A stretch of DNA of 64,000 bases, from contig NZ_LR134287.1 of assembly GCF_900636515.1 (NCBI RefSeq), positions 1,426,001 to 1,490,000 of the forward strand, written 5' to 3'. Within the stretch, counting starts at the first letter, position 1. Every line of letters starts with the position of its first letter. Shown here piece after piece: positions 46,973 to 55,444 of the stretch. The DNA comes from Neisseria animalis (GTDB lineage Bacteria > Pseudomonadota > Gammaproteobacteria > Burkholderiales > Neisseriaceae). A model generated the notes under the pieces. The model was not told where the DNA came from. It ran no database searches and was given only the letters and a program-made list of their open reading frames with translations. Position numbers and translations under genes: made by a program.

Positions 46973-47071
46973 ATGCAACACCGCAGACGTTTAGCCATTT
47001 TTCAAGCCGCCAAACGCGCGCCGTTTACCGGCAAACCCGTTGAAACGCCGGCAAAACCGGCCGTCCGATAA
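46973..47071 (+). CDS. Possible 32-residue basic peptide
   Basis: An ATG with a strong ribosome site (AGAAAGGAAACCTT) starts a 32-codon frame, MQHRRRLAIFQAAKRAPFTG and onward to TPAKPAVR. It is highly basic, with six Arg and four Lys, and has no Cys or membrane segment. It lies between a candidate promoter and a strong bidirectional terminator. I do not recognise it. It could be a leader peptide, a small protein or part of an unrecognised RNA. Confidence 0.4.
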   Translation: MQHRRRLAIFQAAKRAPFTGKPVETPAKPAVR

Positions 47072-47104
47072 CCTTTTTGCAGCATGGTCTGCATACCCCA
47101 TCAT

Positions 47105-47145
47105 GCAAAAAAAGCCGTCTGAAAATGTCAGACGGCTTTTTTGCA
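47105..47145. terminator. Bidirectional DUS-pair terminator
   Basis: TGCAAAAAAAGCCGTCTGA pairs with TCAGACGGCTTTTTTGCA across five bases, with A and T runs on both sides. It serves the forward small unit and the reverse bfd gene. Confidence 0.85.
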
Positions 47146-47275
47146 AATCCTGAATGTACGCGGCATACGGCAAATTGAAAAACGGAAAGCCCGTGTCGGC
47201 AACACCGACAGCAACGGTATGAATAAATGATATTTTTATTGGTGATTATCCGTGCACAAACGGCGGCAAACCCAA

Positions 47276-47476
47276 TCAGCGTTGTACGTTGATGACTGCG
47301 GTAATGGTTGTCTGCACTTGATTTGCTGCCAAGAAAGATGAAGCCAGTTCGCTACAGCAGCCGCAACAAGTCGCCACCCCCAACTGCGCCTGCAAATCGC
47401 TCATGGTCGAAGCACCCGCAGCGATGGTTTCTTTGATTTCTCGATCGGTTACGGCATTACAGATACATACAAACAT
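47276..47476 (-). CDS. bfd: Bacterioferritin-associated ferredoxin
   Basis: Bfd reduces the bacterioferritin heme and releases stored iron. The 66-residue protein has the BFD-type [2Fe-2S] ligands MFVCICNAVT (C4, C6) and C38, C41 in the TCCGCC cluster, and a helix-turn-helix-like fold. I chose MFVCIC at 47476. The preceding in-frame codons (MFYINELEHI) come from the leader. bfr is not in the window. A possible Fur box lies upstream. Confidence 0.93.
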   Translation of the reverse strand: MFVCICNAVTDREIKETIAAGASTMSDLQAQLGVATCCGCCSELASSFLAANQVQTTITAVINVQR

Positions 47477-47502
47477 GATGTGCTCCAATTCATTTATATA
47501 AA

Positions 47503-47521
47503 ACAAATGAGATTCAGTTTT
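47503..47521 (-). promoter_or_regulatory. Possible Fur box upstream of bfd
   Basis: The 19 bases ACAAATGAGATTCAGTTTT match the E. coli Fur consensus in 11 positions by my count, 27 bases before the bfd start. It is a weak match, supported mainly by the iron role of the gene. Confidence 0.3.
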
Positions 47522-47631
47522 ATTCTTTTATAGAAATATAAATAAAAACTGTTTGCATTGCAACCGCACAATACCGCTTTTTTATTGGATTTTTTCTATT
47601 GTTTTTTTCGTTTCGATAAAGTTATTTAAAA

Positions 47632-48408
47632 TTAAAATAATGCTTCCAAATCTGATGCTTGCTTGTTCTCTGTCGGCATCAGGTTCGGCATATAAACCCA
47701 ACCTTCGACAATATTGTTTACTGCCCACTCCCGACAGCCGCTGCCGCGCAGATAATATTGCGGATAGCAGACATCGCCGTGAAACTCGGCATAAATCCAA
47801 TTTTTCTTCGTCTGCGTACCGAATTGCACAGCAATCGGGGATTGCGCGGGCAGCACTGCGATAACTTCGCAATCTGTAGAAGGACACGTTCTCATATTGA
47901 CATCTTCCAAAGCCGACATTTCCGAGATTTCAGTCCGCCCCACCAACTCTCCGTTCGGACGCTCCGACGCATAACGGAACACGACCCACACCACCAACAA
48001 TAATGCTGCCGATACGATTGTACCCCACAAGAAATGCCGTTTTTGCAGACGGCCTGACGGCGGTGGAGAAAGCATTTGTCGGCTGCCCGACAAGCCCGAA
48101 CGCAAATCCTGCGCTTCAATCAAATATTTTCCAGCACAATAATTCAGCACTTCGGCCGCTTCATCAACGGTACAGGCAAAAAATTCCCGCCCGCCGTTTA
48201 CCCGCCGCCCGGATAAGGCATCATGAGCGGCCTTTTCCACTTCGCGATACCGGTAACAGCGTAATTGATACGCCACTTCAAACGGATAGGCCACGCCTGT
48301 GCCGTACAGTTCCTTCGCCCGTTGCGAGGGCCGGTTTTTGGTAAATCCGATTTTCACCAAGCCGGGCATACCCCGATTGGTCAAAATATAGACCCAACCT
48401 TGTTTCAC
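47632..48408 (-). CDS. T5orf172 (GIY-YIG-like) domain/transmembrane/SH3b-like fusion protein
   Basis: This 258-residue protein has three parts. Residues about 5-90 match the T5orf172/MUG113 type of GIY-YIG nuclease-like domain: VYILTNRGMPGLVKIGFTK (YIL and VKIG), R30, VEKAAHDALSGRRVNGGREFF (E58, N71, E75). Residues about 125-146 form one membrane helix. Residues about 165-245 resemble a bacterial SH3 domain (VNMRTCPSTDCEVIAVLP, EGWVYMPNLM). With nuclease and SH3b parts on opposite sides of the membrane the role is not obvious. The start is a GTG (48406-48408) with AAAGGA upstream. An uptake word lies in the linker. Confidence 0.75.
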   Translation of the reverse strand: MKQGWVYILTNRGMPGLVKIGFTKNRPSQRAKELYGTGVAYPFEVAYQLRCYRYREVEKAAHDALSGRRVNGGREFFACTVDEAAEVLNYCAGKYLIEAQDLRSGLSGSRQMLSPPPSGRLQKRHFLWGTIVSAALLLVVWVVFRYASERPNGELVGRTEISEMSALEDVNMRTCPSTDCEVIAVLPAQSPIAVQFGTQTKKNWIYAEFHGDVCYPQYYLRGSGCREWAVNNIVEGWVYMPNLMPTENKQASDLEALF

Positions 48409-48607
48409 GATTTTTCCTTTGTGGTGTTTCCGGCAGTCAAAACGTCCGAATTGTTGCGTCCGTCAACATACCGCGTGTCCGTTTCTATTCCGACTGCCGC
48501 CATGATGATCGGACATCACTTGATTCCATATTCAACCTTGACTTCTGACTCATAAAACCAAATATCGAAGTAGCAAACAATATGCGCCAAACCGCTTTTT
48601 GCTGATG
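48409..48607. other. Gap between the fusion-protein gene and the efp terminator
   Basis: No gene or clear promoter is visible in this 199-base non-coding stretch, only the ribosome site of the fusion gene. Confidence 0.4.
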
Positions 48608-48646
48608 AAAAAGCCGTCTGAAAAATGGATTTTCAGACGGCTTTTT
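48608..48646 (-). terminator. DUS-pair terminator after efp
   Basis: AAAAAGCCGTCTGAAAA pairs with TTTTCAGACGGCTTTTT across a few bases. It lies about 56 bases past the efp stop and uses the classical GCCGTCTGAA word. Confidence 0.8.
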
Positions 48647-48701
48647 GTATCATACCGGCAATTGTGGTGCAAGAAGCTGCCCACATACCGGGGGTTTGGC
48701 A

Positions 48702-49262
48702 TTAAGCGCGTTTGCGGAATTCGCCGGTACGGGTATCGATTTCGATTTTGTCGCCGTTTTCGATGTATGCCATCACTTGGATTTCTGCGCCGCCTACCAA
48801 ACGTGCGGTTTTCATCACTTTGCCTGAGGTATCGCCTTTAACAGCAGGCTCGGTGTATTCCACTTCGCGGACGATGATGGTCGGCAGCTCTACGGAAATC
48901 GGGTTGCCTTCGTAGAAGGTAACTTCGCATTGGTCTTCCATGCCGTCTACGATGAATTTCAGCGCGTCGCCGATGTTTTCGGCTTCAATTTCGTATTGGT
49001 TGAATTCTTCGTCCATGAAGACGTACATCGGATCGGCAAAGTAGCTGTAAGTACAGTTTTTGCGCGACAGTACGACTACGTCGAATTTGTCGTCGGCTTT
49101 TACGATGGTTTCGCTGGCTGCGCCGGTCAGCAGGTTTTTCAGTTTCATGCTGACTTTGGCAGAGCTGCGGCCGCCTTTGATGTATTCGGTTTTTTGTACG
49201 ACCATCGGGTCGCTGCCGATCATGAACACGTTGCCGGCGCGCAGTTCTTGTGCTGTTTTCAT
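48702..49262 (-). CDS. efp: Elongation factor P
   Basis: EF-P relieves ribosome stalling at polyproline stretches. The 186-residue protein has KOW, OB and C-terminal domains. The modified residue is Arg32 in the loop GGRSSAKV, which marks the rhamnosylated class of EF-P rather than the lysine class. It lies 38 bases after earP on the same strand, so the modifier and its target are cotranscribed. Confidence 0.97.
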   Translation of the reverse strand: MKTAQELRAGNVFMIGSDPMVVQKTEYIKGGRSSAKVSMKLKNLLTGAASETIVKADDKFDVVVLSRKNCTYSYFADPMYVFMDEEFNQYEIEAENIGDALKFIVDGMEDQCEVTFYEGNPISVELPTIIVREVEYTEPAVKGDTSGKVMKTARLVGGAEIQVMAYIENGDKIEIDTRTGEFRKRA

Positions 49263-49300
49263 AATGTGTATTCCGTTTGTTTGAATGAAAAATAAACGCG

Positions 49301-50449
49301 TTATTTTATCTTATCTTCTGTGAATTTGGCTAGCTTTTCTAATGCGCTGTGCTGCCCGAACAGAAACCGCCGCCATGCTTCCGCGCCGTGCTGCCATGCC
49401 TGATGGTGTTCGTGCAGGATTTGCCAATTTTGCAGACGGCCTTCGGCGCTCAGGGGCATACCACCGTTTAATTCGTCCGACAAGGCTTGGTGGGCAAGGA
49501 AAAGTTCGGGGGGATAAACGCTTGCCGTCCGCTGCCAAAAAGCGTGCAGTTTTTCCAAATGGATATTTTCGTTTTGCGGGTAGATGTGCCAGAGAAAAGG
49601 CTTACCGGCAAACTGTGCGCGGACAAAACTGTCTTCGCCGCGTATGATCATGCCGTCTGTAAAATGCAGCAGTTGGTCGAAATCCTGCTGCGGTACAAAC
49701 GGTATCTTAATCAGGCGCAAGCATTCTGTTTGGTAAACATCGCCATCATTCTGCAGTGCATGTTCGGGCAGGATACCTTCCGCTTTCAGGCTGTCGGCGA
49801 TTTGATGTCCGGCCAGCAGCAGGGCCATCGGCTTGCCGTATTGTCGCCAAGTTTCCAGCCATTTCGCCCATATCGGGCTGTGGTAGCCGAACAGCAGCCA
49901 TTCCCTGCCGCTTTTTTCCGGTAATCCGAGCTGCACACGGAAATCACGGCTTCCGAGCACAGTATCCGCATAATTACGCTCCCGTATCAGGCCGCCGCTT
50001 TTTTCGGAGAAGCCCATAAACCAGAAATATTTGCGGCTGCCGTCTCCCAACAGCGATGGCATAAGGTGCAGCCGCTCGTTGCTTTCTTCCGCACTCAAAT
50101 ATTCCCAGTTCAGCCACAGCGGTTGCTTCTCGCGGATAACCGACAATACGTTCGGCGGCAAATCGCAGGCAAAGGTCTCAATCACAATCTTCGGGGCAGG
50201 CAATACATCAATATCTTCGGCGGATTCGGGCTGCCAGCGGTGTATCTCGATTTGCCGATAACGACATGGCGCGGGCGGCAAATCCGGGCAGATGGTCTGT
50301 AATGCCGCCATCTCGTCAACCCAAAGATGTACCTGCCAGCCCAACTCGCGGCAAAGTGCTTGCGCCAGCCGCCACGATACGCCGATGTCGCCGTAGTTAT
50401 CGATAACATTGCAAAACAGCCAGCAAGCCGGTTTGTTTTCAGACGGCAT
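49301..50449 (-). CDS. earP: EF-P arginine rhamnosyltransferase EarP
   Basis: EarP transfers rhamnose from dTDP-beta-L-rhamnose to EF-P Arg32. The 382-residue GT-B fold protein matches the family (former DUF2331): [20 protein letters not shown] near the N-terminus and [25 protein letters not shown] and [22 protein letters not shown] later. I chose the ATG at 50449 because GGAG sits seven bases upstream. An ATG at 50455 abuts that site. The start codon lies inside a full uptake word (ATGCCGTCTGAA). Confidence 0.94.
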   Translation of the reverse strand: MPSENKPACWLFCNVIDNYGDIGVSWRLAQALCRELGWQVHLWVDEMAALQTICPDLPPAPCRYRQIEIHRWQPESAEDIDVLPAPKIVIETFACDLPPNVLSVIREKQPLWLNWEYLSAEESNERLHLMPSLLGDGSRKYFWFMGFSEKSGGLIRERNYADTVLGSRDFRVQLGLPEKSGREWLLFGYHSPIWAKWLETWRQYGKPMALLLAGHQIADSLKAEGILPEHALQNDGDVYQTECLRLIKIPFVPQQDFDQLLHFTDGMIIRGEDSFVRAQFAGKPFLWHIYPQNENIHLEKLHAFWQRTASVYPPELFLAHQALSDELNGGMPLSAEGRLQNWQILHEHHQAWQHGAEAWRRFLFGQHSALEKLAKFTEDKIK

Positions 50450-50502
50450 ATTCATCTCCGTTGCACCGTACCAGTAATAGGGCTACTCACATTGATTTTG
50501 AA

Positions 50503-50537
50503 TAGAAAAAGCCGTCTGCAAAATCAATACAGACGGC
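50503..50537 (-). terminator. DUS-pair terminator of the M14 gene
   Basis: On the reverse strand GCCGTCTG pairs with CAGACGGC and is followed by TTTTTCTATTC. It lies about 20 bases after the M14 stop. Confidence 0.65.
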
Positions 50538-50553
50538 ACAGACAGCCAAACGC

Positions 50554-51681
50554 TTAACGCAAGCTGCCCGATACGCTCCAAATTGCCGACAATACCGCTT
50601 CGCCCAAGCGCAACGAGCGTTGTCCGTTCCAACCGAAATCATCATCGGGCAGATTGTTGTTGTCTTTAAACGGCATTTCCAAAGTATAGGCCAAACAGCC
50701 GAAGCGTTCGCCCACCCAGTTGGTTGCCAGTCTCAAATCAGCCTTGCCCGGCTCGTCTTTCGGATAGCCGTATTCGTCTTGAAAATCAGGGCTTGCCGCT
50801 TCCAGCGCGGCTTTAAACTGCCGCTCCAACTCCGCAATGCGCTCATCATAAGACGGCACGCCTTCCGTACCTGCTGCAAAGATAAACGGAATACTTTCAT
50901 CGCCATGAATATCAAGAAACAAATCCACACCGGTTTCCAGCATTTTTTCGCGCACCCGATACACTTCGGGGCTGCGCTCCAAAGTCGGATTTTCCCATTC
51001 ACGGTTCAAATCCACACCGGCCGCGTTGGTACGCAGATTGCCCAAAACAGAGCCGTCCGGATTCATGTTCGGCACAATATAAAATGTCGCACGGTCAAGC
51101 AAAGCACGGGCTGTTGAGTCTTGCGGATCCAGCAGGCGGGACAGCAAACCTTCCACAAACCACTCCGCCATCGTTTCCCCCGGATGCTGGCGCGCAATAA
51201 TCCATACTTTCAAATCGCTTGCCACTTGGTTGCCGATGGTCAGCAAATTGATGTCGCGCCCCTGAACGGTACTGCCCAAATCATCAATCTGGCACAAACC
51301 GCTGCCTTGCGCCTCACCCAAAAGATTAAGGTGCTGCTCGTTGGAATACGGCTCAAAATAAGCATAATAAATACTGTTGGCCAGCGGCGTATGATTAATG
51401 GTCAAAACCCCGTTTTCATATTCCGTCGGCACACGAAACCAATTCTGCCTGTCGTAAGAAGCGCAGGCCTGATAACCCTCCCAACCTTCAGGATACGCGG
51501 CCTCCGCAGCATTTTCAAAATGCATGACACAATTTTGATATGCCGCCCCCTGCAAACGGAAATAAAACCATTGCGCGAAATCCGCCGCATGATCAGCGCG
51601 CAGGGCGAGACGGATGTCTGCAGGATTACTCAAATCTTTCACAACCACAGAACCGGCATCGAATTGGGTACTGATTTTCAT
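50554..51681 (-). CDS. M14 family zinc carboxypeptidase
   Basis: The 375-residue protein has an N-terminal beta domain (1-130) typical of cytosolic carboxypeptidases and an M14 catalytic domain: zinc ligands in HPGE (166-169) and IHGDE (258-262), NPDG (207-210), DLNREW (224-229) and EMPFKD near residue 333 with the catalytic glutamate. There is no signal peptide, so it is cytoplasmic. The relatives remove C-terminal residues such as glutamate; the target here is unknown. Confidence 0.9.
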   Translation of the reverse strand: MKISTQFDAGSVVVKDLSNPADIRLALRADHAADFAQWFYFRLQGAAYQNCVMHFENAAEAAYPEGWEGYQACASYDRQNWFRVPTEYENGVLTINHTPLANSIYYAYFEPYSNEQHLNLLGEAQGSGLCQIDDLGSTVQGRDINLLTIGNQVASDLKVWIIARQHPGETMAEWFVEGLLSRLLDPQDSTARALLDRATFYIVPNMNPDGSVLGNLRTNAAGVDLNREWENPTLERSPEVYRVREKMLETGVDLFLDIHGDESIPFIFAAGTEGVPSYDERIAELERQFKAALEAASPDFQDEYGYPKDEPGKADLRLATNWVGERFGCLAYTLEMPFKDNNNLPDDDFGWNGQRSLRLGEAVLSAIWSVSGSLR

Positions 51682-51896
51682 AAACAGCCTTCAGGTGCGG
51701 ATAAACAAACCCTATTTTAAAACATTTCCCACCGCCGATAAAAGATTTTCCACACAATCCCCAACACTCCCGACACAAAAATCTCCGGAACTGCTAAACT
51801 GGAAACCGTACCGACCACAACCCAAAGCAACATACCGATTTTACAGACGGCATATCACGCACCCCGCTTCCCGTCTGCTACAAAAGGAGAAACATC

Positions 51897-52610
51897 ATGC
51901 TGGCCATCATCGGCGGCAGCGGCCTCACCCGCCTGCCCGAACTGCACATCACCCAACGCCGTATCGTCCGTACCCCATACGGCATTACCAGCAGCCCGAT
52001 TGTCAGCGGACGCTTGGGCAGCCATGAAATCGTTTTCCTTGCCCGACACGGTTTCGGCCACACCATCGCCCCGCACGAAATCAACTACCGCGCCAACATT
52101 TGGGCATTGCATTCCATCGGCGTACAGGACATCATTTCCGTTTCCGCCGTCATCAGCCTGAACAGCAGCTTGGCAAACGGCTCGCTGGTATTGCCCCACG
52201 ACTTGATTGACTATACCCACAGCCGTTCCGCCACCTTTTTTGAAGGACAGGAACAACCCGTTACCCATACCGATTTCCTGACGCCCTATTCCGAAACCTT
52301 ACGCCACGCCCTGCTGCAACACGCCGAAAAACAGCAAACGCCCATCTGCGACCACGCTGTTTACGGCTGCCTGCAAGGACCGCGCTGGCCGACCCATGCC
52401 GAAATCTGCCGCTATCGGAACGATGGCACAGACATTCTCGGCATGACCGGAATGCCCGAAGCCGTGCTGGCGCGCGAACTCAACATCAACTACGCCCATC
52501 TTTGCGGCATCATCGGTATGCGCTGCCTCACCGGCAACAACCAAACCGCCTGCCAAGCGGATAACGAGCAAACCATACACACCATCCGCCGCCTGTTGGC
52601 AGATTTATAA
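51897..52610 (+). CDS. S-methyl-5'-thioinosine phosphorylase (nucleoside phosphorylase family)
   Basis: The 237-residue enzyme belongs to the MTAP/PNP class. It has IIGGSGLTRLPEL at 4-16, RHGFGHTIAPHEINYRAN near 50-67, LQGPRWPTHAEIC near 158 and DILGMTGMPEAVLARE. In methylthioadenosine salvage it phosphorolyses methylthioinosine after deamination, as known in Pseudomonas and Neisseria. AAAGGAG precedes the ATG. The motif RWPTHAE differs from the usual RLETPAE. Confidence 0.82.
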   Translation: MLAIIGGSGLTRLPELHITQRRIVRTPYGITSSPIVSGRLGSHEIVFLARHGFGHTIAPHEINYRANIWALHSIGVQDIISVSAVISLNSSLANGSLVLPHDLIDYTHSRSATFFEGQEQPVTHTDFLTPYSETLRHALLQHAEKQQTPICDHAVYGCLQGPRWPTHAEICRYRNDGTDILGMTGMPEAVLARELNINYAHLCGIIGMRCLTGNNQTACQADNEQTIHTIRRLLADL

Positions 52611-52773
52611 CGGCCTTTTGCGCCCATACGACAAAACTGCCGAATATTGGAAACAAACTATTCAATCTGTTTCTACTGTTCGGCAGTTTCCACACCGCAT
52701 TCTGCACAAAATACCCGCCACACCGCCCCGCCGCATTGTGCAGATGATTGCTCCACGCAACAAACTCGGCAAA
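52611..52773. other. Non-coding stretch downstream of the phosphorylase gene
   Basis: I see no gene, promoter or clear hairpin here. It precedes the repeat cluster at 52774-53007. Confidence 0.4.
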
Positions 52774-52880
52774 TATGATCATGAAAAAATGAGACAACCT
52801 TGCTTTGCCCCCCAAAAAGGGATTTTGACCAAGCCGCCGAAGCAGCAAATCCACCAATCCGTATTGTCAATCCGTATCGT
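52774..52880 (+). repeat. Decayed long Correia-like relative
   Basis: Begins TATGATCATGAAAAAATGAG and contains TTTTGACCAAGCCGCCGAAG and AGCAAATCCACC, matching the long family core. The right end is not recognisable. Confidence 0.4.
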
Positions 52881-52900
52881 CTGAATCTTTATTGACCTGT

Positions 52901-53007
52901 TATAGTCGAATAAAATAAGAATGAGACAAGGCAGCGAAGCCGCAGACAGTACACATAGTACGGCAAGGCAAAGCAACGCTGTATCATTTTTATTTTAAAT
53001 GACTATA
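52901..53007 (+). repeat. Correia-like element, subfamily A, copy 5
   Basis: This 107-bp copy is nearly identical to that at 5065, with one T for C near the right end (CATTTTTATTTT). It lies beside the decayed long relative, as the copy at 23662 lies beside an intact one. Confidence 0.87.
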
Positions 53008-53075
53008 ATTCTGCATCGTTCGACAACAGCATCTTTCCCATAGCGATAAATCCCCCTATCCGCACCTCCTGCACT

Positions 53076-53123
53076 AAAGGCCGTCTGCAAAACAGGCTGT
53101 TCCCCATTTTGCAGACGGCCTTG
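53076..53123 (-). terminator. DUS-pair terminator after rarA
   Basis: AAAGGCCGTCTGCAAAA pairs with TTTTGCAGACGGCCTT. It lies about 80 bases after the rarA stop. Confidence 0.65.
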
Positions 53124-53201
53124 AATACCCATCCTGCCCGACATTTGCCGGATCACCGTTCCCATCAGCCAAACTTCATCTGCCGACAATTGCCCGAAAA
53201 A

Positions 53202-54506
53202 TTACCCTTCCGCTTCTTCGTCCAACTGTTTCAGCCAAGCCAGTTTTTCACCGATTTTGATTTCCAAACCGCGCGGCACCGGCCGGTAAAACTCCGGCTC
53301 GTCCAAGCCGTCGGGCATGTAGGTTTCACCGGCGGCATAAGCGTGCGGCTCGTCGTGGGCGTAGCGGTATTCGCGGCCGTAGCCCAGCTCTTTCATCAGC
53401 TTGGTCGGCGCGTTACGCAGATGGACGGGTACTTCGTCGCTGGCGTGGGCTTTGACGAATTGGCGCATTTGCTTGTAGGCGTTGTATCCGGCGTTGGACT
53501 TGGCGGCGGCGGCCAGATACAGCACGGCCTGCGCCAAGGCCAATTCGCCTTCGGGAGAACCCAGCCGCTCGTAAGTGGCGGCGGCATCGTTGGCAATCTG
53601 CATGGCGCGAGGGTCGGCCAGGCCGATGTCTTCCCAAGCCATGCGCACAATGCGGCGGGCGAGGTAGCGCGGGTCTGCGCCGCCATCGAGCATACGCCCG
53701 AACCAATACAGTGCGGCATTCGGGTGGGAACCGCGAACGGATTTGTGCAGTGCGGAAATCTGGTTGTAAAAACTTTCGCCGCCTTTATCGAAGCGGCGGA
53801 TTTGCGCCCCCAAACTTTCCGCCAAAAAGGCAGCGTCCAAGGTTTGCAGACGGCGTGCGGCGGCGGCGCGCAACAGTTGTTCCAATAAGTTCAACATCCG
53901 CCGCGCATCGCCGTCGGCGGTTTGGATGAGCAGCTCATGCGCATCGCCGTCGATGGCAAAGTCCCGGTATTCGGGCAGAGCCAGCACTTTGGCAATCAGC
54001 TGCTGCATGTTTTCTGCCGATAAGGGTTGCAGTACATACACTTGCGCGCGGCTCAACAGGGCGGGGTTGACTTCAAACGACGGGTTTTCGGTCGTTGCGC
54101 CGATAAAGGTCAGCAGCCCGCTTTCCACGTGCGGCAGAAACGCATCTTGCTGCGCCTTGTTGAAACGGTGCACTTCATCGACGAACAGAATGGTGGGCCG
54201 GCCGTGTTGCAGCGCGATTCCGGCTTTTTCGATGGCTTCGCGGATGTCTTTCACACCGGAAAATACTGCGGATACGGGCAGAAACTGGGCGTGGAAACTC
54301 TGCGCCAAAATCCGTGCCAACGTGGTTTTCCCCACGCCCGGCGGCCCCCACAGCAGCATGGAATGAGGCTTGCCGCCTTCCACCGCCACACGCAGCGGCT
54401 TGCCTTGGCCGATTAAATGCTGTTGGCCGATGACATCGTCGAGCGTGTGCGGGCGCAGGCGTTCGGCAAGGGGGGCTTCGGGTTGGCGGGCGAATAAATC
54501 GGTCAT
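53202..54506 (-). CDS. rarA: Replication-associated recombination protein A (RarA/MgsA)
   Basis: RarA is an AAA+ ATPase that acts at stalled forks. The 434-residue protein has Walker [10 protein letters not shown] at 54-62, Walker [11 protein letters not shown] near 108, [20 protein letters not shown] with sensor 1, and the C-terminal tetramerisation domain. It is related to clamp-loader subunits but is not part of the loader. Confidence 0.95.
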   Translation of the reverse strand: MTDLFARQPEAPLAERLRPHTLDDVIGQQHLIGQGKPLRVAVEGGKPHSMLLWGPPGVGKTTLARILAQSFHAQFLPVSAVFSGVKDIREAIEKAGIALQHGRPTILFVDEVHRFNKAQQDAFLPHVESGLLTFIGATTENPSFEVNPALLSRAQVYVLQPLSAENMQQLIAKVLALPEYRDFAIDGDAHELLIQTADGDARRMLNLLEQLLRAAAARRLQTLDAAFLAESLGAQIRRFDKGGESFYNQISALHKSVRGSHPNAALYWFGRMLDGGADPRYLARRIVRMAWEDIGLADPRAMQIANDAAATYERLGSPEGELALAQAVLYLAAAAKSNAGYNAYKQMRQFVKAHASDEVPVHLRNAPTKLMKELGYGREYRYAHDEPHAYAAGETYMPDGLDEPEFYRPVPRGLEIKIGEKLAWLKQLDEEAEG

Positions 54507-54759
54507 TTTCAGACTTTCAACTGTTTCGAAGATGCCTTGTCTGCCATGGAAACACTTTTAAGCAATCAACCGTTATCGATGTATGGAATTTTTGTTTGGC
54601 TGAATCGGCTTGGGCACTACATTCCCATCATGTCTGATTTTGCAGACGGCATTTGGCAGACGGCTGCTTAACACTTTATATTATATCCGAATCATTCCCA
54701 CTATTTCAGAGCCTTGCGGTATAATAAGAAAATTTTCCATTCTGCGCCTGAAAGCCGGT

Positions 54760-55101
54760 ATGCATAAAACATTATCGCTCATGCTGTTTTCCATGCTGCT
54801 GTGCGCGTGTACCGCCGATTCCGCGCCGACAGGCAGCAAGTTTGTCCGATTCGCAATCGAGAAACAATGCCTCGCCAAGTTGGACAACGACACCGGCCGG
54901 CTCTTTGTAGCCATTGCTTCAGAAACCGGAGAGCAGACAGAATGGCCGAACAAAATCTGCGGCTGCGTCGGTGAGGAAGCTGCCAAACAGATAACGGCAA
55001 ACGATCTGGTGCAGATACTCTCTCCCAACTCACGCAACCATGCCTTGACCGCATTGGGAATCCAAGCCGTCGCCGCCTGTACGCAACGCCTGTATCAATA
55101 G
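54760..55101 (+). CDS. Small cysteine-rich lipoprotein, unknown function
   Basis: This 113-residue protein begins MHKTLSLMLFSMLLCACTAD, a lipoprotein signal with lipidated Cys17. The mature part has several cysteines (KQCLAKL, KICGCVGEE, AACTQRL), which could form disulfides in the periplasm. I do not recognise the family. It lies 12 bases before a second small lipoprotein in the same direction, so the pair may form an operon. Confidence 0.7.
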   Translation: MHKTLSLMLFSMLLCACTADSAPTGSKFVRFAIEKQCLAKLDNDTGRLFVAIASETGEQTEWPNKICGCVGEEAAKQITANDLVQILSPNSRNHALTALGIQAVAACTQRLYQ

Positions 55102-55113
55102 AAGATTTCCGTG

Positions 55114-55299
55114 ATGAAGAAAATCCTTACATTCGCTTTAGCCGCCGTCTTACTGGGCGCATGCAGCCATTATTCTCCCGTCAACCGCCCGTGCGAAACC
55201 CAAGCCTGCAAAAAACACGGCACTTGGGACGCCTGCATTGGCAACGGCTGCGGCAAAGATTTGGGTTACGACAGTCTCAGCAACCCCTCGGGCAGATAA
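55114..55299 (+). CDS. Small cysteine-rich lipoprotein, unknown function
   Basis: This 61-residue protein begins MKKILTFALAAVLLGACSHY with lipobox GAC and lipidated Cys17. Short Cys-containing segments follow (PCETQACKK, DACIGNGCGKD). The ATG is at 55114, three bases after an in-frame GTG. It follows the preceding lipoprotein closely. No function can be assigned. Confidence 0.65.
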   Translation: MKKILTFALAAVLLGACSHYSPVNRPCETQACKKHGTWDACIGNGCGKDLGYDSLSNPSGR

Positions 55300-55336
55300 T
55301 ACCTGCAACCATTTACCGCTTTAAGCAATCAGGGCA

Positions 55337-55378
55337 TTTTGCAGACGGCATGATTAAGACAAAATGCCGTCTGCAAAT
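55337..55378. repeat. DUS-pair hairpin ahead of thrC
   Basis: TTTTGCAGACGGCAT and ATGCCGTCTGCAAA in mirror. It may end the lipoprotein transcript. No T-run follows. Confidence 0.5.
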
Positions 55379-55444
55379 ACAAACCGCCCAAACAGACGCA
55401 ATCTCCGTCCTTTGGCAGGACACCCAACCAGCAAGGAAGATTTG

